Below are positions 45,478 to 56,388 of a stretch of DNA of 64,000 nt, piece by piece. The DNA lies in NCBI GenBank assembly GCA_905221605.1, contig CAJNDS010002299.1, forward strand, positions 160,001-224,000, read 5' to 3'. Under the pieces are notes generated by a model. That model was not told the DNA's origin. It made no database searches and saw nothing but the letters and a program-made list of their open reading frames with translations. The position numbers were made by a program, and so were the translations under genes. The stretch is from Symbiodinium natans (taxonomy: Eukaryota > Sar > Dinophyceae > Suessiales > Symbiodiniaceae). Each line of letters starts with the position of its first letter. Position 1 is the stretch's first letter.

Positions 45478-45530
45478 TGTAGGGTTTTGTGGGTAATTAT
45501 AGTACAAGCATAATTACAAAGGGACCCTAA
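45478..45530. mobile_element. Small inverted-repeat (hairpin) element
   Basis: GTAATTAT and ATAATTAC flank a nine-base centre, extended outward by imperfect AGGGTTTTGTGG and CAAAGGGACCCT. It resembles a short MITE-like hairpin and has no coding capacity. Confidence 0.45.
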
Positions 45531-45628
45531 GGGAATGACATTCTTCCGACCCTATAATGAGCCCTCGAACCCCGCCAGAGAAGAGCCGCCGAGCTGCTGG
45601 GAGGACAACCTTTGCAATTGGCGTCTCG

Positions 45629-45672
45629 TGGGTTTAGGGTTGAGGGTTTAGGGTTTATAGGGTTTAGGGTTG
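45629..45672. repeat. Interstitial telomere-type repeat, TTTAGGG orientation
   Basis: About four TTTAGGG units with TTGAGGG and TTTATAGGG variants. Confidence 0.85.
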
Positions 45673-45949
45673 GGAATCATTTTCATCGAGAGGTGGTGTG
45701 TTTGTAGGGCCTCTGGGGCCTCTAGGGTTCAGGTCAGGTATGGAAAGGGACTCACACATGCCACGCAGATGCCATACATGGGGAAGATCCCAAAAGGGAA
45801 GGACCTCGTCGAGGGGCAGAACCCCCTACTGGCCCGACTGCATGGTACTTAAATCAAGAACATGCCTCGATCCAAAGCTTTAAAGTACACGGGGGGTGGG
45901 TAGGGGCTCGGCACTGGCTGTGTCAGCACACGCACACACCCACGCACCC

Positions 45950-46151
45950 GCAGCAAACACGAGGGAGCACGGCACAAGTAGCCGAGTCCCAACTGGACAC
46001 GATACGCATTCCACTGTCCCCTCAGTGCGATCGTAGTGCCCAAGACTGCAGGCAGCGCCCCGGGGACTGGGACTGGAAGGTTCATCCATTCAAGGGCTAA
46101 AACATAGGCCTCCTCTATTCGTTGTACATGTCGGCCCTCAGGTTGGACCAT
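45950..46151 (-). CDS. Open exon, unrecognised
   Basis: The minus strand reads VQPEGRHVQRIEEAYVLALE then WMNLPVPVPGALPAVLGTTI and ALRGQWNAYRVQLGLGYL. The first 60 or so codons are convincingly protein-like; beyond that the frame runs into low-complexity sequence. No family is recognised. Confidence 0.4.
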
Positions 46152-46199
46152 ATAGCGAGAGGAAGGCTAGTAAGCACGCACACGCGCAAACTGCAGCGC

Positions 46200-46770
46200 C
46201 CCCCCCCCCTCTAATTTTGCAAAGTCTACCCCTCAGATTCGTATCGTAGTTTCAGATGTCGATGATCTTACAAGTATTCGACATGAAAGGCCAGTTCCTT
46301 TAACTAGAACTAACCGTTTGGATTTGTTCAGCTTTACCCTCTTGCCTAGTTTAGACAGACTAGGCCCGAATTGCGAGGAGGAATGCTAAGTTATTCAACA
46401 TTGTCAAAACATCACTGCATGAATGCAATGTACTGTATGAACTTACCTCTCAGATTGGCAGCTTTCATCTGAGAGGTCACCCCTATTATTCTAATGCGTT
46501 TGCAATATGTTTATGATGGCTGATCAAACTTGGGTTGACATTGCCAAACGAACTTTTTTGGAGCAGAGGCTGCAGCGCACATTTCTACTGAACTTTTTAT
46601 CTTATCCTCTCGCGATATTAATGAATGAAGACTGCATTCAATCAAGATGTTTTTGGCTTTAGATCCTAGGTGGAGAGACATGGCCTAGAACGATTTCTGC
46701 ACACATGCGGGAATGCTGTACTGGAGACACAGACGTTTATGGCAAAGCCACGGATTCATGAAGGTTATCC
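46200..46770. other. No gene visible
   Basis: AT-richer, unique-looking sequence with frequent stops on both strands and no repeat structure beyond a C9 run at 46200. Confidence 0.5.
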
Positions 46771-46772
46771 AC

Positions 46773-47310
46773 TCATAGCAACTCAGTTTTCGCGGATGTC
46801 GATATCACCTTGTCGGCCCTTTGGTGGTTAAAGTGGCCAGCGTTTCCAAAGTCTAAGTCGTTCTGAAGTTCCTTAACGTTCCTCATGACACGTCTGCGAA
46901 CAAGCTGCTTGCGGAGTGAGATCCATATCAGCAGCATACCCGCTCCCAGCATCACGCACGGTGGCAGCCTTCGTATCAAGGAAGCACAGAGTTCCCATCT
47001 TGCAGAGAACCTTTCTGCTCTCCCAGCCAACCTGCTCCAAAAAAGTGCCTGGTGCACCCTGAACCCTGATTGCAACAAAAATCTCAAAAAAAACAAAAAA
47101 AAACCGAAGCCCTAGCTCCAAAAAGCCGAAAGCCCGCCACCTAGCCCTACTGGATTCTGGCACCTCGATTGCGTAGGTCGTGTTGACTCGGCGCATCCTT
47201 GGCACGGGGGTGGAGGGTTTTAGGGTTTTGGGTTTAAGGTTAGGGTTTTTTCTCCCTCCTGCACCACTGGGGTGAATCCGCACCGCAGGAATGTCCACGA
47301 GACAAGCCAA
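46773..47310 (-). CDS. Two or three exons of an unrecognised protein
   Basis: The upstream segment reads FVAIRVQGAPGTFLEQVGWE then SRKVLCKMGTLCFLDTKAA (about 46940-47085). The downstream terminal segment reads RVMRNVKELQNDLDFGNAGH then FNHQRADKVISTSAKTELL and stops at 46773. Between them an intron of about 46-66 nt ending TTCGCAG is likely, but two donors (GTGCGT or GTATGC) give different phases. An alternative frame reads a membrane helix (CVMLGAGMLLIWISLRKQL) straight through. The C-terminal stop is the best fixed point. Confidence 0.4.
47215..47250. repeat. Degenerate TTTAGGG-type tract
   Basis: TTTTAGGG, TTTTGGG and TTAAGGTTAGGG variants. It probably lies in intron sequence. Confidence 0.65.
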
Positions 47311-47399
47311 GGACTTCGCTGCGAAAGCTGGATCTTGTCCAGAGGACTACTCTGGCATCCCTTTCTCGGCCCAACCGGACGTGGTAACATCGGCGGCCC

Positions 47400-47500
47400 A
47401 ACTCTCACCATGCAAGGCAGCACAAGCAAGACGTCACAGCTTTCACTCAAGACATCATCAACCAAGCAGGTTTCCTTTAGCTCGCAGATCGCAACTCCCT
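47400..47500 (-). CDS. Possible exon, unrecognised
   Basis: The minus strand reads VAICELKETCLVDDVLSESC then DVLLVLPCMV. It may belong to the same gene as the exons at 46.8-47.1 kb. Plus-strand frames are also open. Confidence 0.3.
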
Positions 47501-48149
47501 GTCGCCTGCCGACCATGGATACTGCAAGCAGCTACCACCCCCACCTATAAAAACATAACCTTACTGATAGCAGAAACAGAGCCCGCTGCAATTCAATTCT
47601 TCCGGGCACAAAACATGTGAAACAGCACTTCCCTTCCATCCCGCCGCTGACTAATTAAGGCATTGACTGAAGAACTGCCGTAGCCCGCCGGCCATCTGTC
47701 AGGGGCTGGACATGCAACACAATGACATGGAATCGAAGGGCAGCACTGCCCGCATTCCCTCATCGACCATCGGCTCCCTCTCCCTGTTTGGTATTGTTTG
47801 GTGATGAAGGGGCGAAGGGGCTGCCGAGGATCGATGAAGGTAACGCATGGAAACGAAATCTGACCCAAACGCTCCTTGACCAGGAGGCGTTGGTAGTGTC
47901 AGTGACAGCTCCGAGACGTTGGCCTCTGCCTCAGGCAATGCAGACAAGAAAGCCGGAGTTTCTAGCAAGCATGTCGTTCATGCTTTATTTGCCTTCGTTC
48001 CTTTTGAAGGAGAACTTTCCTGCGCAGGTCCCTGCTCCGAGATGGTCGCAAGCAACGTCTCTTCTTCTTCTACGGGGCATGAAGGGGCCGGGAACCCCCC
48101 GCGCTCGCGGGCGCGCCCAGCCCACACGGTCGAGTCAGTCGGTCTCTCG

Positions 48150-48505
48150 GCCTCTCTCTCTTCTTCTTCTCCTCCTCCTCGTCCTCCTCGTCCTCCTCGT
48201 CCTCCTCGTCGTCCTCCTTCTTCTTCTGCTGCGGCCAGGCAAGAAAACCCATACCCATCTCTCTCTCTCTCTCTCTCTCTCTGCACGCATGGCCCCCTCC
48301 CGAAGGAGAGAGCCGCCCCGAGGGGCGCGCGATGACCAAGGTCTGTTGCTGCCCATCTTGTTGGCAGGGTGAAAAGGCCGGAGGAGGGAAAAACATGCTC
48401 CCAAGGGGCACTGTTGGCTTGTTCCCCTGGGTTGCCTGACTTGGTGGAGTGAAGAGGATGTCCGCCCTGAATTGGCCCTCCCCGGTTGAAATGAAGGCAT
48501 ACCCA

Positions 48506-48541
<36 letters not shown>

Positions 48542-48560
48542 CTCTCTCTCCTCATCTCTC
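48150..48560. repeat. Pyrimidine-rich (CTC)n and (CT)n region
   Basis: CTTCTTCTC and CTCGTCCTC trinucleotide runs (48158-48235) and (CT)n runs (48260-48282, 48508-48560), separated by about 200 bp of mixed sequence. Long Glu/Arg-rich frames over it are artefacts. Confidence 0.85.
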
Positions 48561-49069
48561 TCTCTCCTCATCTCTATCCTTCCCCGTGACATTGCAGATC
48601 TTCGTGAAACTACAATACAGCACGTGCTCACATCAACAGAAGGACAGCCACCGACACTCCCCCCGGCTCAGTGCCTTGCGATAAAAAGCCCTGCAAGTTC
48701 AGCCCAGTTCAGGGAATCGACTTCTGCGGGTGGGATTAGTTTTCCCTTAGCGGGAACCATTCTAATTTCGAATGGAGACGGAACAAGAAGAGGCTCTCCC
48801 ACAAGTCCAGCAGGGCTGCAGTTGCAGAGAACTCGCCGCGGTCCAGCACTTCAACCTGTGATGGCTTTCGATCTTCGGGGATTCTGAGGACACAGAGTCA
48901 AGGATAGGGCTCCGATGGGAAGATCCGCTACTTTGGCGATGGCGGCCATATGCTTTCATTTTAATAGGTACGGTTTGTCCATTGAATGCCGGTTGGCTTC
49001 TTAGGCGTTGTTTCAGGGCATTCGGGGAAATCCCGGCAAGCCTTGGCGATGGAAGCATTCCTGAGCTTT

Positions 49070-49230
49070 GCATAGCATCAAGCATCCTTCAGGAGGGTCA
49101 GTGGTGGCTTCCGGGCTTCTTCGGATGCGTGCAGAAATCCAGAGAAATCTCCATACGGTTCAATACCCAAGACGCCTTACTTAAACGGAAGGTTCCTTCA
49201 ACAATCAGGCTCCTGATCAAATTTAGCATG
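49070..49230 (-). CDS. Possible exon, strand uncertain
   Basis: The minus strand reads MLNLIRSLIVEGTFRLSKAS then WVLNRMEISLDFCTHPKKPG. A plus-strand frame over the same span (48982-49266) is also open. No family is recognised. Confidence 0.25.
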
Positions 49231-49979
49231 TTAGCGCAAGGGTGTGTGGGCTTTCTGGGGGATTAACGACTCGCAGCCGTGGCGCTCCACAGTACGGAGG
49301 AGCTGCCTCAGTTCCTTCACGGGCTGCTCCTCGGGCTCCTTTTAATTGGAGAGAGTTTGGGGGTTGGGCCGGGGTTCGGGCGTGTAGGGCGTTTGCCGGG
49401 TTCACTTGTGGTCTGTCACGCAGAAATCAACCGTGGCAACAGCTTCAGGTGAATGTGAACAAATTCATCATCTCATAGAAGGCTGCGCCTGAGCTTATTT
49501 GCAGGTGTGGCACTTAAACAGGCTCGGCTTGCGTTGGGACGATGCACGCCAACTCTACACGGGCAAGTTACTGCTGTTGCATCAGCCATGGTCCTGAAGA
49601 AGCGAGAACCTGGGAAATGGCAGAGAAGAGCTGAGGGCTCATCCTTCTTCATAGGAGGTGGCGGGCTGGCCATGACTGACAGTTCTGTGTGCGGGACCTC
49701 AAGCTAAAAACCTACAACTTTGCAAAACAACTGCTGTTTCAACAGTGAAGCTGTCCACATGCGAGCCGGAGCATCAGAGAGTGGGTGCTTACTTTCAAGA
49801 CCTCTCTTCTACAGCCGAGCAGCAGAATGCAAATCCTCAGCTGACACGACTCTGGAAGTCCGAACTCTGAACCTTGGGATTGATTTCCTGACCTTGCTTA
49901 TTCTTGGTATTGTTTGGGGAGCATCTCTTTTCTGCTAGTCGGCTTCGGGTCGACAGCAAAAGTGTAACGGCTACGTGCC

Positions 49980-51159
49980 GTTTAAGGTCGCCAGTGTTGC
50001 CTAGCACCAGAATTCTATAAGGCCACCAAGTTTGTAATGCGAACATGCAGGTGCTGGCACAGGCGCTGACGCTTCGCCTCGATTGAAGATCCGTAATCCT
50101 TGAGGAGCACTTCCTTAACTCACAGGTAACAAGGCCAAGACTGGAGGGTTGGACCGCAGGTCGCGAGCATACTGTACAATGGATATGCAAGTGAAACTCT
50201 TACCAGTGGTCAAGAGCCTCGTCCGCCAGATACCTATAGAAACGCCGAGTGCGAAGAGCCTGCTTCCGAATGCGCAGCCAGGTCGCCAGAAGCTTCTGGC
50301 TTCCTTTGTTGGGAGGTGCGTAGCTTGACAGAGCCAGCTCCACGGTGCGGGCAAAGCGCGCAAATCCTGAGTGAAGATTTCACAAAAGGCTCAGGCTTTC
50401 ATCCTGCAGCGCAATGCGCAATCAAGCTCTCAAAAACCTGACGCAACCAGTACAAGGGCAGCAGGCGGAAACTAGGACCATTGAAGGCCGCCATAAAGAT
50501 CGGAAAAGAAGGCGAGGCACGCGCATCGCGCCGGAACTCTTTGGATTCCAGCTGTTGCAAGGGGCCCGGTTCACCCTTGTCCTGGACGAAAGCCCTACTA
50601 CACCCTTCTGGCACAGCCTCTCGCGGGAACTGAAGCTATCCTTGGGATCACCACTACCCAAGCAGGTTTACAAGGGTACTGCACTTCTGCTGACACTCGA
50701 CAAACACGCAACACTTTGTAATTCATGTTCAAACGCTCTGCCCCGCTCCCCAATATCCAATATGATCTTATCTGGCTATATGTGAGTATAACAAGCATGC
50801 ACATGAACATGTGTGTTCCTGCACCCGACACGGCAGATCGCGCTCTCACCTAGGTCCCGTGCATGTACCTGCTGCACTGCTTTTGGGGGTGCTGTTGGAG
50901 TGGACTCTTGCTGTGCTCTTGAACACGGCCATGGGCCAGCTACTTCAGTGCACAGTATACAGTATACAGCAAAGAGTGCCACAGTAAGTGAACTAACTGG
51001 GAAGTGCCCTGACTCCTTCCAGACGGACTGGAAGTCGGGATCGAGATTCAGCAGGAGGCGAGTCCTGAGCAGGTCATTCCATGTGAACCAAACGGGATTT
51101 GCAAACCCAGGTCCAAGCCATCCGCCCTCTACCCAATATGGCAGACGTCGCATATACAA
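49980..51159 (-). CDS. Multi-exon protein with a GA-AG intron, unrecognised family
   Basis: The minus-strand exons follow in order. About 50850-51159 (RRLPYWVEGGWLGPGFANPV then WFTWNDLLRTRLLLNLDPDF and QSVWKESGHFP). Exon 50404 to about 50520 (FMAAFNGPSFRLLPLYWLRQ then VFESLIAHCAA) joins 50204-50366 (GFARFARTVELALSSYAPPN, KGSQKLLATWLRIRKQALRT, RRFYRYLADEALDHW, donor GTAAGAG). A last segment near 49980-50113 reads either LLKDYGSSIEAKRQRLCQHL or, in the phase that fits the donor, ITDLQSRRSVSACASTCMFA. The centre is rich in basic amphipathic helices. The family is not recognised. Confidence 0.55.
50367..50403 (-). other. Very short GA-AG intron, 37 nt
   Basis: Donor CTGCAG|GATGAAAG, acceptor CACTCAG|GATTTG. 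The bases CAGGAT occur at both ends. Splicing joins AHCAA to GFARFARTVELA in phase and removes an in-frame TGA. Confidence 0.55.
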
Positions 51160-51510
51160 CCCAGTTTGGCCTCAACAGCCAAAGAACTTCTGCGCAACAG
51201 TTGACACACCCAACATATCCCAAAACGTGATTTGCAAATGAATTGTCTTGCTTCGGGCTGCTGCACCCACACCCACAGCCACGCTTGTGCGCGGGCGCAC
51301 GAGCACGCAAAGCTACCTGCACCTCTGTATGCCTATGTGCAGACGTCAGCAGGGTGACACATTACATCGCACCACCCACACTTGCAAGCTGCATAGAGAG
51401 GAACAGAAGTCACCATCCAATCTAAAGGTACGGCATGACTGGCAGGAACGCACAAAATTAAACAATGAAGTCAAAAACATCAGACATGGACCGTGAGTGC
51501 GCAAGTAACA

Positions 51511-51553
51511 ACGCACACACACACACACACACACCCACAGCCCCACCCACAGC

Positions 51554-51618
<65 letters not shown>

Positions 51619-51781
51619 ACACCCACACCCACACCCACACCCACACCCACACCCACACCCACACCCACACCCACACCCACACCCACACCCACACCCACAC
51701 CCACACCCACCCCCACACCCACACCCACACCCACACCCACACCCACACCCACACCCACACACACACACACACACACACACA
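51511..51781. repeat. (CA)n and (CCCACA)n satellite
   Basis: An uninterrupted CA tract leads into about 25 CCCACA hexamers, then CA again. All three frames of both strands are open (Thr-His, Cys-Val and similar), which produces spurious long open frames of 100-157 codons. Confidence 0.97.
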
Positions 51782-51861
51782 TCTTGTACCTTCAGTTGAC
51801 CTTCTGATGCCATACCTTGCCCGATTGTTTCTCCTGCCGAGTGGCAAGTACGCAGTAAAGC

Positions 51862-52225
51862 GTGCTGGGTACGAGGGCCGGTCTGAACCTTCCTGCAGGC
51901 ACCAAATTCCGACTACGTGGAGCAGCTCCAAACAGTAACGCTGAAGAGCTGCCTACAGATTGTTCACATGTTGAGCATAAGGCAGCAGAGCATTCAACTC
52001 TCCCACAGTATGGAGGTGTCCTCAGGAAGTCTTCGCCAGATAGGGGCTGCTCCGCCTTGCAACAGCTTGCAGACTGAGGAACCAGCACTTGTACTTCCAC
52101 GTGTGTGACAACCCCTTTGGCATCCTGCTCTGCAGCCCTGGGCTGTTTTTTTTTAGTTTTTTTTTCGGTCTGTTGTTGAAAAGACTCCTGCAAACCAAGC
52201 CACAGAGTTCGGGAGCAGCCGCCAC
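51862..52225 (-). CDS. Possible exon(s), unrecognised
   Basis: Minus-strand segments WRRLPEDTSILWES and LLFGAAPRSRNLVPAGRFRP are exon-like and could join across a short intron. An alternative frame gives AALQRYCLELLHVVGIWCLQ. The phase is unresolved. Confidence 0.25.
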
Positions 52226-52462
52226 GGTAGCACCAAATAGCCTGTGCTGCGTAAGCCCTCAGAGAAGTTTCGACATCCACGGGAAGCTCACCAAAACTCT
52301 AACTCAGGGAATACACCGTCTTCTACAATCAATACATGCTACGTCGCAAAAGCGGAAAAATCAAGCCGAGGGACGCAGCTGACAGGGCTTGTCTCCTCGA
52401 GAGATTCACCTGCCCAGGCCCCTAAACCGCAGAAAATCCTCTGCGACTGTACGGGATGCTAA

Positions 52463-52774
52463 GTGCTCGGATGTATTCTTGCCCTGTGTTGGGGCACCCG
52501 GTATTTGAGGAGCCCCTCTTGCAACAGGGATCAGCCAAAATATTGCCAAAATTGGAAGCGCGCCCTAAGCCTCAAGGCTTCGCGGGGCCTCCTGCCCCCG
52601 CAGCATTTTAGACGGCCCTTCAAAGGCTACCACATGAGCCGCTGCTTCAAACTCCTCCAAGACTCAGACACCCAAAAAAAAGGCTTCCTTCTGAGAACAA
52701 CCAACACAAAGACATCTCAAAAAACATGCGAATCAGAGAACATTGAATTATGGGGCCATGTGCCGCGCAAGTGA
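52463..52774 (+). CDS. Open frame of 103 codons, strand uncertain
   Basis: The plus frame runs from ATG to stop and reads KGYHMSRCFKLLQDSDTQKK near its C-terminus. The minus strand offers EALRLRARFQFWQYF. No family is recognised. 52.8-53.6 kb shows nothing convincing. Confidence 0.2.
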   Translation: MLGCILALCWGTRYLRSPSCNRDQPKYCQNWKRALSLKASRGLLPPQHFRRPFKGYHMSRCFKLLQDSDTQKKGFLLRTTNTKTSQKTCESENIELWGHVPRK

Positions 52775-53674
52775 ATAAAACATCCTGGTCTCCATCTCGT
52801 GCAGTGCTTTCTCAAAGAGACAAAGGCTCCTTTCAGGCCGCCAAGAACCTCCCCCATTTCAATGCGCTAGGCGATTAAGGGGCCTGATCTTCAGGTGGGG
52901 CCGGCACAAAGCTCCGTGCAGCTCCCAGCAGCAGCAACACCTGGAGTCTTTTGACTCATGTGGAGCTTCAAAGGAACAAGTATGGAGAAATCATCGCACA
53001 GGGACCGCGAGGCCCCTGCCCGTGTCAACATCTACACCAAGTGCTTTGCACAGTTTGACAGGCGCAGTACCATGGGCTCTAATAAGTGCGGGCAGTGCGG
53101 GCTTTGGGAAGTTCAGGGTTTGAGGGCGTTGGTGTCAATCCCTCCCTCCTGAAAGCTGCCAGTCTAGAAGACTCCACAAGGGCCTCAACTCAAACAGAAC
53201 AAAGAAGTTGCAAAAAAGACGCCACATGTTCAGTGCTTGGAGGTGACCAGCTGCAAGCACCCACCATGTCAGTGCAAGCTTGCAACAGCTAGTGTTCTCG
53301 AGAAACAACCACATGCATGATCACCACAGGACACATAGGTGTGCCAAACGGCAAGTCAGAGACACCAGAAACCCCAGAAAGGCGTTCACAGTTTGCACGC
53401 AAACAAAGCAAGACACCTGCTTGACGAGTGAAGGACTATGGTCCTATGGTTGTTTATGATTTTTTCGAGCCCGGAATGATGAACGAAGAGTCGAAGAGTG
53501 CCAACGTGCGCAGCACTTAGTGTGAGACTGATGAGAGGCAAGTGGTCAGTGGCAGACGCATGGTCAAGCGATGACAGGCAAGGACAAGTTCGTATTAGAT
53601 GAAGATGTCGCGATCCCCAACGTTTTGCCGGAAGTTCCATAAGAGAAAGCCAGACAAGACAAAAACACCCCCTC

Positions 53675-54381
53675 TCACGAAGCCAAACTAAGTTTGATGG
53701 AAACTTCCCGCATCTTCCAGAAATCTTCCAGCTTGTCCAGTCTTAGTCTCGCAGCTGCCGCTGCAGTCGCCAAGTTCGGTCGAAGACGTGCTCTGCGGCG
53801 GCCAGCAAGGCGGGTTGCCATGGATCTCTTCATGGGCATGTACGCTAGTGTTCTAAGGCCTGCATCATGCATGTAGTGGATCTTTGATGTAGCAAAAGTC
53901 TGTGATTGAAAAAGAGGCAGGTACCTCGAGGGGATGAAGGGCTGAAGAGTGAAGCTTTTGCAACATGTGCATATATTGACACTTTGAATGCAGAGGGCCC
54001 ATCTGCTTGCAGTCTTTGCTCAGCGAATCTGATGCTGAGCTGTTCAAGGCTGATGGACAATTGCACTTCCGTGCAGTCAAGCAACACCACTCCGAGAAGC
54101 GTAAGGAGATGGCCCTGCAGCTCCTGAGCCTATAGTCGCAGCCTGGTCTAGCGCTGCCTACAAGTGACATCGCGTTTAGGTTGAGGGTTCTCAAGGGGCT
54201 TCGGCTTCGGGTAGGGATGCAATTTCCCCTGAGCTTTCGTGGCAAAGGCGTCCAAATAGCAGAGGAAGGACATGAGAGTGGCGTGGCCAGTTTCACAAGA
54301 TGTCATTTCTACTAGCACGAACCGCCCAAAACAAACAGCGTGAGTACCCGATGCAAAACGTCCTACAGTTTGGCCATCGGC
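53675..54381 (-). CDS. Multi-exon protein, unrecognised family
   Basis: Exon 54169-54381 follows acceptor CTTAG|G and reads ADGQTVGRFASGTHAVCFGR, FVLVEMTSCETGHATLMSFL, CYLDAFATKAQGKLHPYPKP, KPLENPQPKRD. A GT-AG intron of 45 nt leads to exon 53860-54123, reading ELQGHLLTLLGVVLLDCTEV, QLSISLEQLSIRFAEQRLQA, DGPSAFKVSIYAHVAKASLF. The next open segment, 53680 to about 53840, is basic and alanine-rich (MATRLAGRRRARLRPNLATA then RLRLDKLEDFWKMREVSIKL). The first two exons keep phase for over 150 codons. No known family is recognised. An upstream exon may lie at 54600-54830. Confidence 0.6.
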
Positions 54382-54599
54382 CTAAGCCCACTCCAAGCCC
54401 CATCTCAGAACATCCCCAGGGGGGAAGGGGTGAAACCTGAATCCGAATCTGCTATGTGCCGTTTGCGCGACCTTCTGTATGCTTCCAGGTACATTCTGTA
54501 AAGTTACTGCTGCATACTCATTGGCAACATGCAAAGCAGCTGTTCGGGGAACCTAGCAAATGTGCATCAAAAGGCTTTCGGCCCTTGTTTTCGGGCAGG

Positions 54600-54830
54600 T
54601 TAAAGACCATCTACGCAAGGCAGAGCGGCACAGCCGTTCAATAACTGCGAGGGTCGCTGAATTTTTCCAGGACCGACACGAATAGCATCCAGGCTTTGGC
54701 CCACAGCTGTCAGATTGGTGTTTATTGGGACACAAGCTACCGGAGTGCACAACGTCCTCGTTGTGTGCTCCAGCCATCTGTTTATTGTTGCATAGGGCAT
54801 CCGTCGGGATTGGTAAGAAGCCCGATACAA
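54600..54830 (-). CDS. Probable upstream exon of the preceding gene
   Basis: The minus strand reads MPYATINRWLEHTTRTLCTP then VACVPINTNLTAVGQSLDAI and RVGPGKIQRPSQLLNG. It has coherent protein character over 60 codons and the same strand as the exons at 53.7-54.4 kb. The joining exon and phase were not determined. A further segment at about 54540-54610 reads VFNLPENKGRKPFDAHLLGS. Confidence 0.4.
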   Translation of the reverse strand: MYRASYQSRRMPYATINRWLEHTTRTLCTPVACVPINTNLTAVGQSLDAIRVGPGKIQRPSQLLNGCAALPCVDGL

Positions 54831-55079
54831 AAATCAAGCACAGGCAGGCTTCAGCGCTGCTAGGTCTGCTCCTGCGATTCTTGGAAAGACACCCTGGATG
54901 GTTCAATGACAAGCTACGCCATCTACCACTTCACTATGCTACTACCTCACGCGTCAAGTGCAGCTCATTGCGGCATTGCGAGCTCGTCCACACTTGTTCC
55001 CGTCTCCATGGTCTGCTTCTAATCCTTCACCATTCCACTATACCCCCGAAGCCCCCGAATCCAAACCCCTAGGCCCCCC

Positions 55080-55371
55080 AAGCGCGAAACCTGCTTGCAG
55101 ATACCAGAGGGGCCCCAAATAACCTCACCAGCTTCTGCGATCTCATCCGGTCTGCGCGGGCAACTAAGTAGTAAGGTTTATTGTAGGCTGAATTTGTGGA
55201 CATATTGTCCCCCAGCCCAAGCACATGAGATTCGCCGATACTTAAAATTGTCTTGAAGCCAGATGCGCCATCACTCTTCCCTGCCGGTTGCCGCCAATGC
55301 AGAATGCAAAGAGAGCACCCTGTGCTTTCAAAAGCCACCTCGCAAGCCGCAAGGACGCGCTGCGTGCCCAA
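55080..55371 (-). CDS. Exon(s) of an unrecognised protein
   Basis: One minus frame reads ACEVAFESTGCSLCILHWRQ then FKTILSIGESHVLGLGDNMS. Towards its 3' end a different frame looks better (PDEIAEAGEVIWGPSGICKQ, 55085-55150), suggesting an intron between about 55160 and 55200. No family is recognised. Confidence 0.4.
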
Positions 55372-55505
55372 CAGGCTACACTGTCACTATCCAGTTCCGA
55401 GTCCTTCCCGATCCTGCTCCACACTGTGCAAGGCCAACCAACAACACACTGCATCACACGGTTAGACTTCCTACAAGCCGTGTCAAGTCCAGTGTGGTGC
55501 TGAGA

Positions 55506-55610
55506 TATGGGGGTTTACGATATTAGGGTACCTTATTGGGGTCCTCATGATAACGGGATCCTACTATTTGGGTGGCTATATTAAGGTCCCTTATTATCGT
55601 AAACCCCATA
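55506..55610. mobile_element. MITE-like element with 16-bp terminal inverted repeats
   Basis: The left end TATGGGGGTTTACGATA matches the reverse complement of the right end TATCGTAAACCCCATA with one inserted G. The interior carries GGGATCCTACTATTT (55555-55569) and GGGGTCCTCATGAT, shared with 25.46 kb and 9.49 kb. About 105 bp, non-coding, GC-poor centre. It is the best preserved copy in the window. Confidence 0.75.
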
Positions 55611-55619
55611 TATTTCTTC

Positions 55620-55726
55620 TCACTCACTCCATGACTGCACAAACGATCTGCAATTGACGCCATTGGCCCGGCCGAGGCTGCCACACATTTGCGCTCACAT
55701 GGACTGCTTGCCAGGCCTGGAATCAA
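55620..55726 (-). CDS. Possible exon beside the MITE-like element
   Basis: The minus strand reads SPCERKCVAASAGPMASIAD then RLCSHGVSEKKYMG, running straight into the element. An alternative frame reads QAWQAVHVSANVWQPRPGQW. The call is weak. Confidence 0.25.
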
Positions 55727-56001
55727 ATTGGGGAGGCCGATTGGGGGTCTGAAGTCTGACGGGTTTTGGTTCGAATCAGATTGCTGAGCCCCGTCCTGAT
55801 ACTTCTACAAGTGAGTTTTTCCATTTCTAGAACACCTCTGCACGTCGACGCAGCATGGAGTGGCAAGGGCCGACGTTGCAGCAGCAATGGACCAAAGTGA
55901 CTGAAGATGCTGGCATGTCATCAGCACACACATGCGAGGCAGAAGTCTTCCAGAATCCCCCATCCCATGACCCTGAACACCCGCCCTCTCTTTCCTGCCA
56001 C

Positions 56002-56388
56002 CTACAATTCCCTGCCGCATTTGGGAACCGAGATCCGCACGACCACGGAGTTGTGGAGTTGTTTACCCTTGGGACGAGCTTGTTTACAGGGCATAGAACA
56101 CACGGCATTCTCGCCTGCACTGTAGGAATATGTAGGAATACTTGCTGGGAAGTGTATCTGCTGGCCCATGTATGGGCTGTGTAACTGATGACCTTTGTTA
56201 GTCTTAGGTTCTGGTTGTTGCTTGGAGATCCGTGTTAAACAGCCACAGATATCCCCCAAGAACGTCTACAGCAAAATGCACGCGCACCCAACCGGACAAG
56301 ATGTGGTGGAATCGGCGACTGCAACCTGAAGACCGTAACGCCGCAATTCCCAAACAGGCTAGACAAGGGATGGCATCAGTGAAAGTTC
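56002..56388 (-). CDS. Two probable exons, unrecognised protein
   Basis: The exon starting at 56388 (acceptor GCTCAG|G) reads GTFTDAIPCLACLGIAALRS, SGCSRRFHHILSGWVRVHFA, VDVLGGYLWLFNTDLQ, mixed hydrophobic. The second segment, 56002 to about 56190, reads MGQQIHFPASIPTYSYSAGE, NAVCSMPCKQARPKGKQLHN, SVVVRISVPKCGREL then stop. An intron inside the first exon is possible (GTTGCA..CTGTAG). No family is recognised. Confidence 0.4.

Noticed and set aside
47978-48631. 217-codon minus-strand open frame rich in Arg and Glu
   Set aside because: Mostly GA/CT simple repeats; the frame shows no domain and other frames are equally open.
51346-51938. Thr-His, Cys-Val and Pro-Thr repeat proteins of up to 157 aa
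   Set aside because: They are translations of (CA)n and (CCCACA)n in all frames on both strands.
55765-55800. tRNA-like TTCGAATC box
   Set aside because: GGTTCGAATCA is present, but no D-arm, anticodon arm or acceptor pairing could be found around it.
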